DNA of 64,000 bases, taken from assembly GCA_963792075.1 (NCBI GenBank), contig CAWBUW010000007.1, positions 868,001-932,000 of the forward strand, written 5' to 3'. Of the stretch, positions 48,139 to 57,262 are shown one piece after another (position 1 is the stretch's first letter; each line of letters begins with the position of its first letter). The notes under the pieces are model-generated. The model was not told the DNA's origin. It worked only from the letters and a program-made list of their open reading frames with translations, and ran no database searches. The position numbers and the translations under genes are program-made. Origin of the DNA: CAWBUW01 sp963792075. Lineage in GTDB: Bacteria; Chloroflexota; Anaerolineae; Anaerolineales; UBA4823.

Positions 48139-48192
48139 AAATTAGGGGGGTGTTTTGTGGGCAAAGCCCGCAAAACACCCCCCTAATTTGCC
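48136..48192. repeat. Palindrome, 27-bp arms, between divergent genes
   Basis: Arms 48136-48162/48166-48192 with one wobble pair and loop AAA. It lies between divergently transcribed genes, where a terminator is not needed for either. Confidence 0.85.
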
Positions 48193-48266
48193 ATCCTTAC
48201 GTTTTCCTTGCGCGACGGGTTTATTCTATGAGTATGCATGAGAAATCCTAATATTTGGAGCGAGCC

Positions 48267-49889
48267 ATGAAAACGAATATACATTTGCCAGAAAAAACAT
48301 TTTACATCACCGGTTGTTTTCTCATCATGGGAATAGTGGGGTTGCTGCTGGCTTCCACAGTATACAACACCCGCGCAGAGACCCCGCCAGCAGGCAGCCC
48401 ACCTGGGCGTTTGTCGCCTCTCTCCGTAGGCCCGCTGGTCTCGTTTGGAGAGATGCGATTGGCCAGTCCGGATTTCGGAAATACCAGGGTTTTTCTGCCC
48501 CTGTTGGTCAAATCAGGGGACGGTGGGTTGCCCACTCCGACACCGCCGCCACCACCTCAAGGCCAATACAGCAGCTTCTTCCTCCCTTATAATGTCAACG
48601 GCGAAGCCCAGGCTACCGACGGGCCTTCCGTGTCCGTAGATGCGAACAATGGAGTTCACGTGGCCTACGCGGCCTATACCTCAAACGCCGCCGGAAAGCG
48701 CCCGGTGTATTACACATACTGCGCGGCGAACTGCACCGGCGTTTCAGCTTTCAGCGCCCCGGTTTTGCTGGGCGATAAGGTGGACCACGTCAACCTGGGT
48801 CTCGATCCGGCCGGGCATCCCCGGCTGCTCTGGATAGGACCCGACGTAAGCGGGGCTGCATTGACTGCAATCTATTACGCAGAATGCAACGGCTCCTGCA
48901 CGAGCGCCGGAAACTGGGCGGTTACCACCCTGGTAAAAATGGATACGACGCTCGCGCATAACAGCCGCTTTTTTGGCGTCGATCCACAGGGTCACCCCGG
49001 CTTCGTCTATTACAACGGCGACCAATATTATCACAACACATACTACCGCTTTTGCAAGGCCTCCTGCACGAATGCAGCCAACTGGTCAGAGGTGGCTTTG
49101 GCAGATATATTTCCCCAGTCGGATCGAGAGCTGGGTGGCATTTCGCTCGCCTTCGCCAGTGATGGGTTGCCCAGGATCGCGGCAGCGTTTACCGACTACA
49201 CGGTAGGCGTTACCCCGTCGACTTACCTTATCTACATCGAATGTGGGGTCGATTGCCAGACCGAGAGTATCGGAGGAGCTTTCGACCTGCGCTACTGTTT
49301 GTTGTGCAATGATACCGGCGGTTATTTCAACCTCCGCCTGGACAAGCTTGACCGTCCACGCCTGGCGCTCTATACAGGCGGCATTCAAAATCCATCCCCA
49401 ACCTTGGAGGCAAACCGCCTGTATTACATCTACTGCAATAACAACTGTAGGGATAATTCCATAGCAGACTGGGCAGGATATTATCTCGGCCTTACCCCTG
49501 GAATCGGCCAGGGAGTCGATCTGGCGCTCGACAGCTCCGGACAACCACGCGTGAGCTTCGAGGATGCCTCGCAAGGATTGCAGTATGCTTTCTGCACGGG
49601 ATCTTGTGAAACGAACCTTCCCGCCTGGCAGATTCTGCTGGTCAATTCGAGCGCCAACCTCGACCTGACTGAGCCGGTACCGGCCCTTCCCCCTTGCACA
49701 GTCGAGGGCTGGTTCACCGGGAAACGCAGTTCTCTGGCGTTGGACACATCTGGCAATCCACGCATCGCCTTCGACGCGGAGCACTGGCAGGGGTTGAACC
49801 CGGTCACCAATCCACCGGGCAGCCCAGGTTGCCCCGGTTTCCAAATGGATGAGGTCAACGCGCGTTTTACCTCGTTCAGCCAGCCATAG
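48267..49889 (+). CDS. Secreted Cys-repeat (propeller-like) protein
   Basis: A 540-residue exported protein with a signal-anchor (about residues 14-34), a VFLPLLVKSGD motif and a TPTPPPPPP linker before the folded part. The mature part has six repeats containing a C-x3-C pair in a YYxxCxxxC context (YYTYCAANC, IYYAECNGSC, YYRFCKASC, LIYIECGVDC, LYYIYCNNNC, LQYAFCTGSC), spaced by 60-80 residues. Each pair probably forms a disulfide on one blade. No enzyme family was recognised. The start at 48267 has GGAG upstream. A lipoprotein gene follows after 15 nt. Confidence 0.75.
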   Translation: MKTNIHLPEKTFYITGCFLIMGIVGLLLASTVYNTRAETPPAGSPPGRLSPLSVGPLVSFGEMRLASPDFGNTRVFLPLLVKSGDGGLPTPTPPPPPQGQYSSFFLPYNVNGEAQATDGPSVSVDANNGVHVAYAAYTSNAAGKRPVYYTYCAANCTGVSAFSAPVLLGDKVDHVNLGLDPAGHPRLLWIGPDVSGAALTAIYYAECNGSCTSAGNWAVTTLVKMDTTLAHNSRFFGVDPQGHPGFVYYNGDQYYHNTYYRFCKASCTNAANWSEVALADIFPQSDRELGGISLAFASDGLPRIAAAFTDYTVGVTPSTYLIYIECGVDCQTESIGGAFDLRYCLLCNDTGGYFNLRLDKLDRPRLALYTGGIQNPSPTLEANRLYYIYCNNNCRDNSIADWAGYYLGLTPGIGQGVDLALDSSGQPRVSFEDASQGLQYAFCTGSCETNLPAWQILLVNSSANLDLTEPVPALPPCTVEGWFTGKRSSLALDTSGNPRIAFDAEHWQGLNPVTNPPGSPGCPGFQMDEVNARFTSFSQP

Positions 49890-49904
49890 AAGAGGAGCCA
49901 TTCG

Positions 49905-52064
49905 ATGCGTAGATACCACCGCTTCACAATTTCTCTATGTTTGATCATGCTCTTCAGCATGGCATGTAACTTCAACTTGTTAGAGCAGCTATCAGGCGCC
50001 CCGGACGCCCCCACCCAACCCCGCCCGGGCACTCAAACCTCCCCCGCCCAGCCTGGCCAGGGATCGCCCACTCTGGCACCCCCCTCCACCCCGGGTATCG
50101 CCAGCCTTGGGCCGGCACCGGCAGCGGACCTTGTCCGGCAAATCACACACCAGGATTCATCCTTGATCCAAAGTTTTGAAGCCGTGCAGGAGGCATTGGC
50201 GCGTGGAGGCATCGCCACCATGGATGAAAACGGGGTGTACGTGGCTGCCTATCCGCCGGCTTCCCCCATGCCGGATACCCATCCGGATATACTCGCCATG
50301 ACCCTGGAGGAACGCAACCACGCCTACCGTATGACCCTGGAGGACCTGGCCCAGGGGCTGAAGGACCTGGGCTGGCCCTACAGCTCCGCCTCCACACCCG
50401 GCGAACAACTGGTCAGTTTCCTGGCAGCCTGGATCAGCGCTGCCCACGACAGCCCTTCTGACCCCCTGAGTTTCACCCCCCTGTTCCTGGCAGAAATGGC
50501 GCAACAGCAGGTCCCGCCGGTGGACCTGTCCTCCGGGTCCGCGGACCCCACCCAGGTCCACCTGAGCATGCTGGAACTCGCGCTGTTCTCCGCCGCTTTC
50601 GACCGGATCATGGTCTTCCCGCAATCCTCCATTCCACCGTCCCCGAAGGCGGCGGTCCTGCCTCGTTCGAGCCTGATCAAAATGAACCTTTCCCAGCAGG
50701 AGGAAGACCCCTGCACCAAATTCAAGCGCTTCTTCTATGGTCCCCTGGCCACCGTCATACTACCGGACCCGCTCGGCAAGCAATTGGGCGATTTCGGTAT
50801 CACTTACATTTTTGGTGAGGCGTTGAATAAAGCGATAGAAGGAATTGGGATGGATGCGGAAGCATTCGGGAAAGCCGTGGCAGCCGTGAACGTATTGGGG
50901 CGCATCTCCAAGCTGATCGAACTATACTCCTCATTGAGCGTATCCGTTTCGGTACACGGGGATAACCCGGTGCACAAACCGATGGATGGCGAAGCGGAAA
51001 AGGAAGTGATATTGGATGCCACGGTGGGAGTGAGCGAGGAGGATTGGAACAATTACGAGCAAAAATATGGTGAACTGGGCATGAAAATCGACCGGATCGC
51101 CCGCGACTGCATGTCGGTGCTGGGCCTTCCCACGATCGCCGACGCCGGAGATATCGCCAAAGCAGTGGAGGGCTTCGCCGTCGAGTGGAGCATCGTCTCA
51201 GGGTCTCCGGAACATGCCTATGACGCCAGAGAGGATGTACAGGATCAGGGCTGCGGCTATCACCTGGGCAGGCTGCGCTGTTCTGTGATGCCCGTATCAG
51301 ACCATAGCGGAAAGTCTTCCTATGTCATGGACGTACTCCAAAACAAACCGCCCGAGACACAGGCAATCCACGAGAGCGGCGACTTGCAGAGCTCCAGTGT
51401 TGAAGTCTGCGCGCAGGTAGACGCCAGCGAACCGCCGAGCCTGTCCACTTTCATCAACGGGGCCATGGGAGGCCTGGGGTTGGCCAATTCGATCACCGAA
51501 CTGGTGAGCGGTATGATCCTTAAGCTCGGCAAGCCCGAAGGGTGTACCACGCTGGGAGTCACCTGGCACGTTGATAGAGGCTTCACGCTGGAAGGCAGCG
51601 TGACCCGGAGTATAAATCAATCCGATCGCTGGGCCACCCATTCGTCGTTGCAGGTATTCTCACTCAACGGGCAGGTGAAAATGGACGCAACCAACCTGGC
51701 CCCCAATGCCGGGCCGGCGGGCCTGGTTACAGTGTCCGAGCAATTCGACGATCCCGGTTATCACTGCAAGTCAAATGCCAGTGGTCCTTTCCAATGGCAG
51801 ATATGGGCGAACTTCGTGGGTGACACGCTCAAGCTCAAGGTCTTTGGTTTAGAGACTCCTGTACTGCCGGCTTATTGTTGGTTTACGAATGAACCTTTAA
51901 CTTTTCCGATAAACATGTTTATGGCCGAATTTGAAATTCCCTATAAGGACGGCGCCTCCTTTATGGAGGTGCGGGACGACCCCACGGGCGTCTGTTCATT
52001 TGAGAATTGTAAAACCACGCTTACCCTGGACTTCCATCTCTACTTGCCTTCTGAGAATCCATAA
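49905..52064 (+). CDS. Large hypothetical lipoprotein
   Basis: A 719-residue protein with a lipoprotein signal peptide (lipobox FSMAC, Cys21), a Pro/Thr/Ser-rich linker (residues 30-65) and a long domain of no recognised family. Helical segments dominate residues 70-360; after about 450 the sequence looks like beta-sandwich with several cysteines (CTTLGVTWHVDRG, GYHCKSN, PAYCWFTNEP). A GAGGAG ribosome site precedes the ATG. It is probably cotranscribed with the upstream secreted protein. Confidence 0.7.
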   Translation: MRRYHRFTISLCLIMLFSMACNFNLLEQLSGAPDAPTQPRPGTQTSPAQPGQGSPTLAPPSTPGIASLGPAPAADLVRQITHQDSSLIQSFEAVQEALARGGIATMDENGVYVAAYPPASPMPDTHPDILAMTLEERNHAYRMTLEDLAQGLKDLGWPYSSASTPGEQLVSFLAAWISAAHDSPSDPLSFTPLFLAEMAQQQVPPVDLSSGSADPTQVHLSMLELALFSAAFDRIMVFPQSSIPPSPKAAVLPRSSLIKMNLSQQEEDPCTKFKRFFYGPLATVILPDPLGKQLGDFGITYIFGEALNKAIEGIGMDAEAFGKAVAAVNVLGRISKLIELYSSLSVSVSVHGDNPVHKPMDGEAEKEVILDATVGVSEEDWNNYEQKYGELGMKIDRIARDCMSVLGLPTIADAGDIAKAVEGFAVEWSIVSGSPEHAYDAREDVQDQGCGYHLGRLRCSVMPVSDHSGKSSYVMDVLQNKPPETQAIHESGDLQSSSVEVCAQVDASEPPSLSTFINGAMGGLGLANSITELVSGMILKLGKPEGCTTLGVTWHVDRGFTLEGSVTRSINQSDRWATHSSLQVFSLNGQVKMDATNLAPNAGPAGLVTVSEQFDDPGYHCKSNASGPFQWQIWANFVGDTLKLKVFGLETPVLPAYCWFTNEPLTFPINMFMAEFEIPYKDGASFMEVRDDPTGVCSFENCKTTLTLDFHLYLPSENP

Positions 52065-52416
52065 GGCCCGGACGAAACACCGCAGCAGCACCGCAGGGAG
52101 GCATCTGGCAAAATACAAAACTGCATGAATCAAATTGTATTTTCAGATATATAATAATTCTTGTATGCACATATTTGCCTAAACACCTATCCATAAATGG
52201 GCCTATCTCTTCGCTCCTTCATCCGCATCCTACTTCTCCTCGTCCTCCTGCCCTTACAGGCTCCTATTTTTGAATGCCGTGTAAACATGTTTTAGATATA
52301 CCTGAATCTTGTAACATCTCAATATAAGGGGGGTGTGGGGTGTTTGTGGCGGGCTTCGCCCGCCACAAACACCCCACACCCCCCTACTTTCTTAATCGCC
52401 ATACAAGGAGTTTCTC
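52065..52416. other. Gene-free interval before the YadA-head-like gene
   Basis: About 350 bp with an AT-rich tract (52130-52170, TATATAATAATTC) that could hold a promoter and, near its end, the palindrome at 52327-52385. No small gene was supported. Confidence 0.5.
52327..52385. repeat. Perfect palindrome, 28-bp arms
   Basis: Arms 52327-52354/52358-52385, loop TTC, located 32 nt upstream of the start codon at 52417. It therefore sits in a probable 5' leader rather than after a gene. Confidence 0.85.
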
Positions 52417-54144
52417 ATGAATCGCAATCGCATAGCCCTGCTCATTTCGATCGCCGCCCTGGTGGTGGCGCTGCTCTCCGTCAACAGCCCGGCGCGCGCC
52501 GGGCAGCCAGCACAACCGCTCTTCCAGAGCGGTGCGCCGCAGGTGGTGAGCTACCAGGGTCAGGTGTCGGTAGGTGGCGCGCCCTACACCGGCGCCGGTT
52601 CCTTCAAATTCGCCGTGGTCAACCAGGCAGGCAATGTCACCTACTGGTCGAACGACGGTACGGCAACTGGTGGAGGCGAGCCAACCGCAGCCATCACCAC
52701 CACCGTTACCAATGGCTTATTCAACGTGCTGCTGGGCGATACCTCGCTGCCGAACATGACCGCTCTGCCGGCCTCCGCCTTTGACGGTACCGGCCGTTAC
52801 CTGCGCGTCTGGTTCAGCGCGGATGGCAGTGCGTTTACCCTGCTCAGCCCCGACCGGCGCATCGCCGCGGTGCCGTACGCCTTGCAGGCCGAAGATGCCA
52901 AATATGCCGCTTCCGCAGGCGATGCAGGCACCCTGGATGCGCTGGACAGCAGCGCCTTCTGGCAACTGGGTGGTAACACCGGCACGACCGCGGGGACCCA
53001 TTTCCTCGGCACGACCGACAATCAGGCGCTCGAAATCCGGGTGAACAACAGTCGCGTGCTGCGCCTGGAGCCCAACGCCACCAGCCCCAACCTGCTGGGC
53101 GGCTACAGCGGCAACTGGCTAACCCCCGGGGTCTATGGCACTATCGTCGCTGGCGGTGGGACCAGCTTATTCCTCAACCGTGTCACCGATAATTATGGCA
53201 CTGTGGGTGGGGGGAAGGATAACCAGGCCGGCGACAATGCCAGTACGATCGCTAATACCGCCTATGCCACCGTTGGCGGCGGCTACAGCAATACTGCCAG
53301 CGGCGCCGCTGCCACGGTCAGTGGGGGCTACAGCAATACTGCCAGCGGAGGCTATGCCGCCATCAGCGGGGGCGACAGCAATACTGCCAGCGGAGGCTAT
53401 GCCGCCATCAGCGGGGGTAGCAGCAATACTGCCAGCAACAGCGCTGCTATGGTCGGTGGGGGCTACGGCAATACTGCCAGCGGCTACGCTGCCACGGTCG
53501 GTGGGGGCTACGGCAATACTGCCAGCGGAGAATATGCCGCCATCAGCAGTGGCACTTTCAATATCGCCAGCGGAAGCACTGCCACCATCGGCGGTGGCAA
53601 CAGTAATATCGCCAGCGGCGGCTCTGCCACGGTCAGCGGCGGCACTTTCAATACTGCCAGCGGCAACTATGCCACCGTGCCGGGTGGGTTTGGAGCCAAA
53701 GCAGACCAATCCGGTCAGATGGCATACGCCAACGGGGGATTTGGAGCGCCGCCCTATAATGGAAACGCCCAGGGATCCCTCTACGTGATGCGGCGGGGAG
53801 CGTCCATGGTCGCCGGCGCCTTTTATGACCTGTTCCTGGACGGCTCAAGCGCCAGACTATCCATCCCCTTGAACCGCACCGTGTCCTTCGATATCCTGAT
53901 CGTTGGGCGCAACGATGTTGGCGCGTCGGCTGGCTACCGCATCGTGGGTCTCGTTGAGAATGTCGGTGGTACGACCGCTTTGATCGGCACGCCCACCGTT
54001 ACAGTCCTGGGCGAGGACAATGTGGCCTGGGACGCCAGGGTTCTGGCCGACAACACCCTTGACGTCCTGCTCGTCCAGGTAGCTACCGATGGCGGAACCT
54101 TCCGCTGGGTCGCCACGGTGCATACGGCAGAAGCGACCTGGTAA
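52417..54144 (+). CDS. Secreted protein with YadA-head-like repeats
   Basis: A 575-residue exported protein with a signal peptide (residues 1-28, ending SPARA). Residues 35-160 form a beta domain ending in RRIAAVPYALQAEDA, a segment common before collagen-like or head-repeat regions. Residues about 283-425 are ten 14-16-residue repeats with the core GGGxSNTASGxYATVSGG, the left-handed beta-roll pattern of trimeric autotransporter heads. A C-terminal beta domain follows; there is no membrane anchor. A trimeric surface adhesin or fibre is inferred. AAGGAG lies 6 nt before the ATG. Confidence 0.82.
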   Translation: MNRNRIALLISIAALVVALLSVNSPARAGQPAQPLFQSGAPQVVSYQGQVSVGGAPYTGAGSFKFAVVNQAGNVTYWSNDGTATGGGEPTAAITTTVTNGLFNVLLGDTSLPNMTALPASAFDGTGRYLRVWFSADGSAFTLLSPDRRIAAVPYALQAEDAKYAASAGDAGTLDALDSSAFWQLGGNTGTTAGTHFLGTTDNQALEIRVNNSRVLRLEPNATSPNLLGGYSGNWLTPGVYGTIVAGGGTSLFLNRVTDNYGTVGGGKDNQAGDNASTIANTAYATVGGGYSNTASGAAATVSGGYSNTASGGYAAISGGDSNTASGGYAAISGGSSNTASNSAAMVGGGYGNTASGYAATVGGGYGNTASGEYAAISSGTFNIASGSTATIGGGNSNIASGGSATVSGGTFNTASGNYATVPGGFGAKADQSGQMAYANGGFGAPPYNGNAQGSLYVMRRGASMVAGAFYDLFLDGSSARLSIPLNRTVSFDILIVGRNDVGASAGYRIVGLVENVGGTTALIGTPTVTVLGEDNVAWDARVLADNTLDVLLVQVATDGGTFRWVATVHTAEATW

Positions 54145-54145
54145 T

Positions 54146-54454
54146 ATGGACCGGCAGAAGTTAATTCCCTTGCTCGTGGTGCTGCTGGCCGTCCTGGCCC
54201 TGGTCGGGGTTGCCCTGGCTGGGAGCGGAGCGGTCATCGGCTGGGACGTCCTCGCCGGTGGCGGCGCACCTGCCTCTGGCGCACCGCCCTTTGGCGCACC
54301 GCCTGAAGGCGGTATCATCACCCTCGACGATACGCTCGGCCAGCCGGTCACTGGCAGCTCCTCCGGAGGAAATATTGACCTGAGTGCAGGCTACTGGACA
54401 GGCCTCACCGTTGAGGGGAAGACCCACATCTACCTGCCGCTGATCTTGCGGTAG
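54146..54454 (+). CDS. Small exported protein ending in a YLPLILR motif
   Basis: A 102-residue protein with a signal peptide (about residues 1-25), a Gly/Ala/Pro-rich segment (GGGAPASGAPPFGAPPEGG) and the C-terminal THIYLPLILR. It starts 1 nt after the stop of the head-repeat gene and is almost certainly cotranscribed. Similar hydrophobic LPL-I/L-basic ends occur in other exported Chloroflexota proteins that I recall; a sorting or anchoring role is inference. The segment ITLDDTLGQPVTGSSSGG suggests a short repeat-type domain. Confidence 0.7.
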   Translation: MDRQKLIPLLVVLLAVLALVGVALAGSGAVIGWDVLAGGGAPASGAPPFGAPPEGGIITLDDTLGQPVTGSSSGGNIDLSAGYWTGLTVEGKTHIYLPLILR

Positions 54455-54463
54455 AGGAAAAAG

Positions 54464-54506
54464 GGGGGTTCAGCACGCTGCGCAAAGCGCAGCATGCTGA
54501 ACCCCC
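54464..54506. repeat. Palindrome, 20-bp arms, between convergent genes
   Basis: Arms 54464-54483/54487-54506 with one wobble pair, loop AAA. Its core CTGCGC-GCGCAG is also used by the palindrome at 57680. Confidence 0.8.
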
Positions 54507-54525
54507 AACTTCCTCCTTTGAGGCG

Positions 54526-56007
54526 CTATCTGCGCCGGCGGAGAAACCAGACCAACCCCACGAGGCCCGGCAGCAGGGAGGCTGCCCCGCACGGCGGAGG
54601 GGTTTTGCCTGCGGAGCTCTCGGCAGTAGCGCTGGGAGGCGGGGGCAAGGTGGGTGAAGGCTGCGCGGGGGCGGTTGTTGGCAGGGCCGCGGTGGCGGTA
54701 GGCGTGGCATGCAGGGAGGTGGCGCTCGGCAGCGGGGTCTGCGTGGCAGGCAGGGTCGGGCTGGGGAGGGGAGTTTCGCTGGGCCAGGGAGTGGGCGTAA
54801 AGTGCTGCGGGGTGGCGGTCAGCACCAGCAGGTCCACGCCGTTTTCGGTGTGCCGCACGTACTCCGGCAGGGAGTAGCTGATGTCATCCAACAGGGCTGC
54901 GGCTTTCTCGTTGCGCGGGTCGATCTGCAACGCGGTCTGCAGGTGCTGCAGGGCCTCCACCAGCAGCGAGACGTCGGTAGGATCGCTCCAATGGACATTC
55001 CAATAATACTGGCTGTAGAGCAGCTCGGCGTAGCCGGTGTGCCACAGGCTGTCCTTGGGCAGCAGGGCCAGGGATTTCTGGTAAGCCTGCACCGCCTCTT
55101 GATACAGCGCCAGTCCGCCCGGGTCGCTGCGCAGGCCCTTCCGCAGGTAGATCACCTCTTTGCAGGCCTTGCCCAGGCGCCCCCAGGCTTCACCGTCCTT
55201 CGGGTTCGCGCCGGTGTTCTGCCGCTCCTGCAGGACTTTCTTCCAGGCAGTAGGGGTCAGCAGAATTGCCAGGAAGTTGTTCTGGTATTCCGGCTCAAGC
55301 TCCTCGAAATGCCAGCGCGCCTCGTTCCCGCTGAAGACCGCGCCGGGGGTTGGATCGCCAAAACCAACCCCGCCGTCGAACACCACATTCTGCTCGTTGG
55401 CGGCATAAGGCAGGCGCACCACCAGGTCCACCGAGCCGATGGTGTCCTTCCAGCCTCTGCCGGTCTCCAGCGTGTAGCGGAAGACGGCGTAGTTGAGCTC
55501 GCCGGTGGCGTCGGATTGGTAGCTCACCGAGATCTCCACAGGCTGGGCCGGCTGGAAGGTCACCTGGAATTCAGCCCAGGGCAGCTCGGTGTCCGGGCGC
55601 GGCTCAATGCCAGCCATCACCCTGCGGGTGGGCACGGTGACGCCTGCGACTTTGATCACCAGGTCGCGGATCTCGAGCCCTTGCGAGTAAGGATCGCCCT
55701 GGAAGCCCCAGTAGGTAAGCGGAAAGCGTACCCACATCGTTTCGGCGGCGCTGCCCATATTTTGCATGGTGAAGACGGCGGTGGTATGCGCCATGGCAGG
55801 GCTGACCGGCGCGTAGGGCGAGGCAGCCGAAAGCAGCTCGAGCGTCACCGTTTCCGCCAGCATACGCACCTGGGTATTCTCAGTCCCTGGGACGGGGTTG
55901 GCTCCGGAGGGGAAATCAGGCGGGGCAATATCCGCGCGCCCGGCGTGCAGCGGCTGGCTGGCGAGCAGGATCAAGACAACGAGGCAAAGAGAGGCGATGC
56001 GTTTCAT
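54526..56007 (-). CDS. Exported TPR protein with C-terminal Cys-Gly/TM/Arg anchor
   Basis: A 493-residue exported protein with a signal peptide (residues 1-23, ending PLHAG). The N-terminal beta domain (residues 40-230) resembles surface sandwich domains. Tetratricopeptide-like helices follow (about 250-380, YQKSLALLPKDSLWHTGYAE and LQTALQIDPRNEKAAALLDD). Then come a long Pro/Thr/Ser linker (about 400-465) and the C-terminus PCGAASLLPGLVGLVWFLRR, with two more Arg. That Cys-Gly, helix and Arg cluster is like sorting tails of the MYXO-CTERM kind. The start at 56007 begins at the signal peptide. Confidence 0.75.
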   Translation of the reverse strand: MKRIASLCLVVLILLASQPLHAGRADIAPPDFPSGANPVPGTENTQVRMLAETVTLELLSAASPYAPVSPAMAHTTAVFTMQNMGSAAETMWVRFPLTYWGFQGDPYSQGLEIRDLVIKVAGVTVPTRRVMAGIEPRPDTELPWAEFQVTFQPAQPVEISVSYQSDATGELNYAVFRYTLETGRGWKDTIGSVDLVVRLPYAANEQNVVFDGGVGFGDPTPGAVFSGNEARWHFEELEPEYQNNFLAILLTPTAWKKVLQERQNTGANPKDGEAWGRLGKACKEVIYLRKGLRSDPGGLALYQEAVQAYQKSLALLPKDSLWHTGYAELLYSQYYWNVHWSDPTDVSLLVEALQHLQTALQIDPRNEKAAALLDDISYSLPEYVRHTENGVDLLVLTATPQHFTPTPWPSETPLPSPTLPATQTPLPSATSLHATPTATAALPTTAPAQPSPTLPPPPSATAESSAGKTPPPCGAASLLPGLVGLVWFLRRRR

Positions 56008-56060
56008 AATTTTAAGTGTATACTGGTCACATGGAAAGATTTCGTCAGTAGGGGCGAATG

Positions 56061-56120
56061 GCATTCGCCCACGTTCGCCCGCGTTCACCCGCGTTTACCC
56101 GCGTTCGCCCGCTTTTACCC
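56061..56120. repeat. Six tandem 10-bp repeats
   Basis: Units of GCGTTCGCCC type in exact 10-bp register (56061, 56071, 56081, 56091, 56101, 56111), just upstream of the ATG at 56137. Confidence 0.75.
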
Positions 56121-56136
56121 GCAGAAGGATTCTATC

Positions 56137-56922
56137 ATGCAAGACCAAAAACCGAAACCTGAGCTTCCCTCACCTCCAGCCCCTCCCCCGTGGGGGGAGG
56201 GGAGCATCTACACCCCTCGCCCCAGGCTGCAAAGCAGCCGTCGGGAGAAGGGCCAGGGTGAGGGTAAAAAAGCAGATTTGTCAAGCGAAAATGATAAAGC
56301 CCTGCCCAAGGAATTAGCCGCCGTGTTTGCGCAATGCCGCACCCCCTACGATATCCAGCTTTACCTGGACAGCATCCCTTACGTGGGCGAGGAGCTCAAC
56401 CGTTCGCCGCTGAGGGTGGCGCGTGACCGCCAGGCGCACTGCCTGGACGGCGGTCTGCTGGCTGCGGCCTCCCTGGCATACCTGGGTTTCCCGCCGCTGA
56501 TCCTCGACCTGGCCCCTGAACCGGGCACCGATGACGACCACGTGCTGGCAGTCTTCCGCCAGCATGGCTGCTGGGGGGCGGTGGCCAAATCCAATTACGC
56601 CGGGCTGCGCTACCGGGAACCTGTTTTTCGCAGCCCGCGTGAGCTGGTGATGTCTTACTTCGATGATTTCTTCAATATCGAGCGCAAGCGCACCCTGCGC
56701 GGCTACACCCGCTTGCTGGACCTGCGCCGCTTCGACCGCTTTCACTGGCTGACCACGGAGAGCGGCGTCGAACAGGTCTCGCAGCGGCTGTACAGCCTGA
56801 AAGTGATCCCTTTGCTCAAGCCGGAAAGCGTCGCTGCCCTGACCCCGGTGGACGAGCGCTCTTTCCAGGCCGGCACGCTGGGGCTGAATATGGATGGGGT
56901 TTACAAGCCAGTTTCACACTAA
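56137..56922 (+). CDS. Transglutaminase-like hypothetical protein with an inserted repeat
   Basis: A 261-residue protein whose body (residues about 50-261) has LRVARDRQAHCLDGGLLAAA, TDDDHVLAVFRQHGCWGAVA and ELVMSYFDDFFN, a pattern of a conserved family with a Cys/His/Asp triad like transglutaminases. The reading frame extends far upstream but the ATG at 56137 has AGAAGG before it. Residues about 11-43 (Pro/Gly/Arg-rich) are encoded by a CCCTCACC-type repeat (56167-56264), apparently inserted in frame between the start and the conserved part. Confidence 0.7.
   Translation: MQDQKPKPELPSPPAPPPWGEGSIYTPRPRLQSSRREKGQGEGKKADLSSENDKALPKELAAVFAQCRTPYDIQLYLDSIPYVGEELNRSPLRVARDRQAHCLDGGLLAAASLAYLGFPPLILDLAPEPGTDDDHVLAVFRQHGCWGAVAKSNYAGLRYREPVFRSPRELVMSYFDDFFNIERKRTLRGYTRLLDLRRFDRFHWLTTESGVEQVSQRLYSLKVIPLLKPESVAALTPVDERSFQAGTLGLNMDGVYKPVSH
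56167..56264. repeat. CCCTCACC-type compound repeat, copy 2, inside a coding region
   Basis: It begins CCCTCACCTCCAGCCCCTCC and ends CCAGGGTGAGGG, with the same outer arms and inner C-rich/G-rich hairpin as at 36124. It encodes a Pro-rich N-terminal stretch. Confidence 0.75.
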
Positions 56923-56929
56923 AAAATTT

Positions 56930-56970
56930 TTATGGTACATGTGGCGGCGTAGCCGCCACATGTACCATAA
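56930..56970. repeat. Perfect palindrome, 19-bp arms, between convergent genes
   Basis: Arms 56930-56948/56952-56970, loop GTA, 8 nt after the stop of the transglutaminase-like gene. T/A runs flank it, so it could terminate both convergent transcripts. Confidence 0.8.
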
Positions 56971-56983
56971 AATCAAAAGTTGA

Positions 56984-57262
56984 CTACGGATTCTTCAAAC
57001 ATGCATCATGGTTGTCGATGTTGCGGAAGATGCAAAGGATTTCCCCACTGGAAGGATCTTTCTCATACTGGAAAGTGAAGCGATAGGAGCGATCCACCCG
57101 GCCTTCCCAAATGGAGTCGGCTCCCTTAATCTTCTCGATCCCCAGCGAAGGGTGCTGGGGATCGGTTTGAAACAGGGTAAAAGCTTTGATGGCTTTGGTT
57201 TGGATCTCACGCGGCGAGCTGCGGAAAGCCTTGAGAAAACGTTCGTTACGCCGGTAGATCAT
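56984..57262 (-). CDS. RelE/ParE-fold toxin
   Basis: A 92-residue toxin-like protein: IYRRNERFLKAFRSSPREIQ, then HPSLGIEKIKGADSIWEGRV and RSYRFTFQYEKD with IFRNIDNHDAC at the end, the pattern of mRNA-interferase or gyrase-targeting RelE/ParE members. The start overlaps the antitoxin stop by 4 nt. Confidence 0.8.
   Translation of the reverse strand: MIYRRNERFLKAFRSSPREIQTKAIKAFTLFQTDPQHPSLGIEKIKGADSIWEGRVDRSYRFTFQYEKDPSSGEILCIFRNIDNHDACLKNP

Noticed and set aside
54709..56136. Upstream extension of the transglutaminase-like open frame
   Set aside because: It runs antisense through the exported TPR protein gene. The ATG at 56137 with its ribosome site, followed by conserved residues, is a better start.
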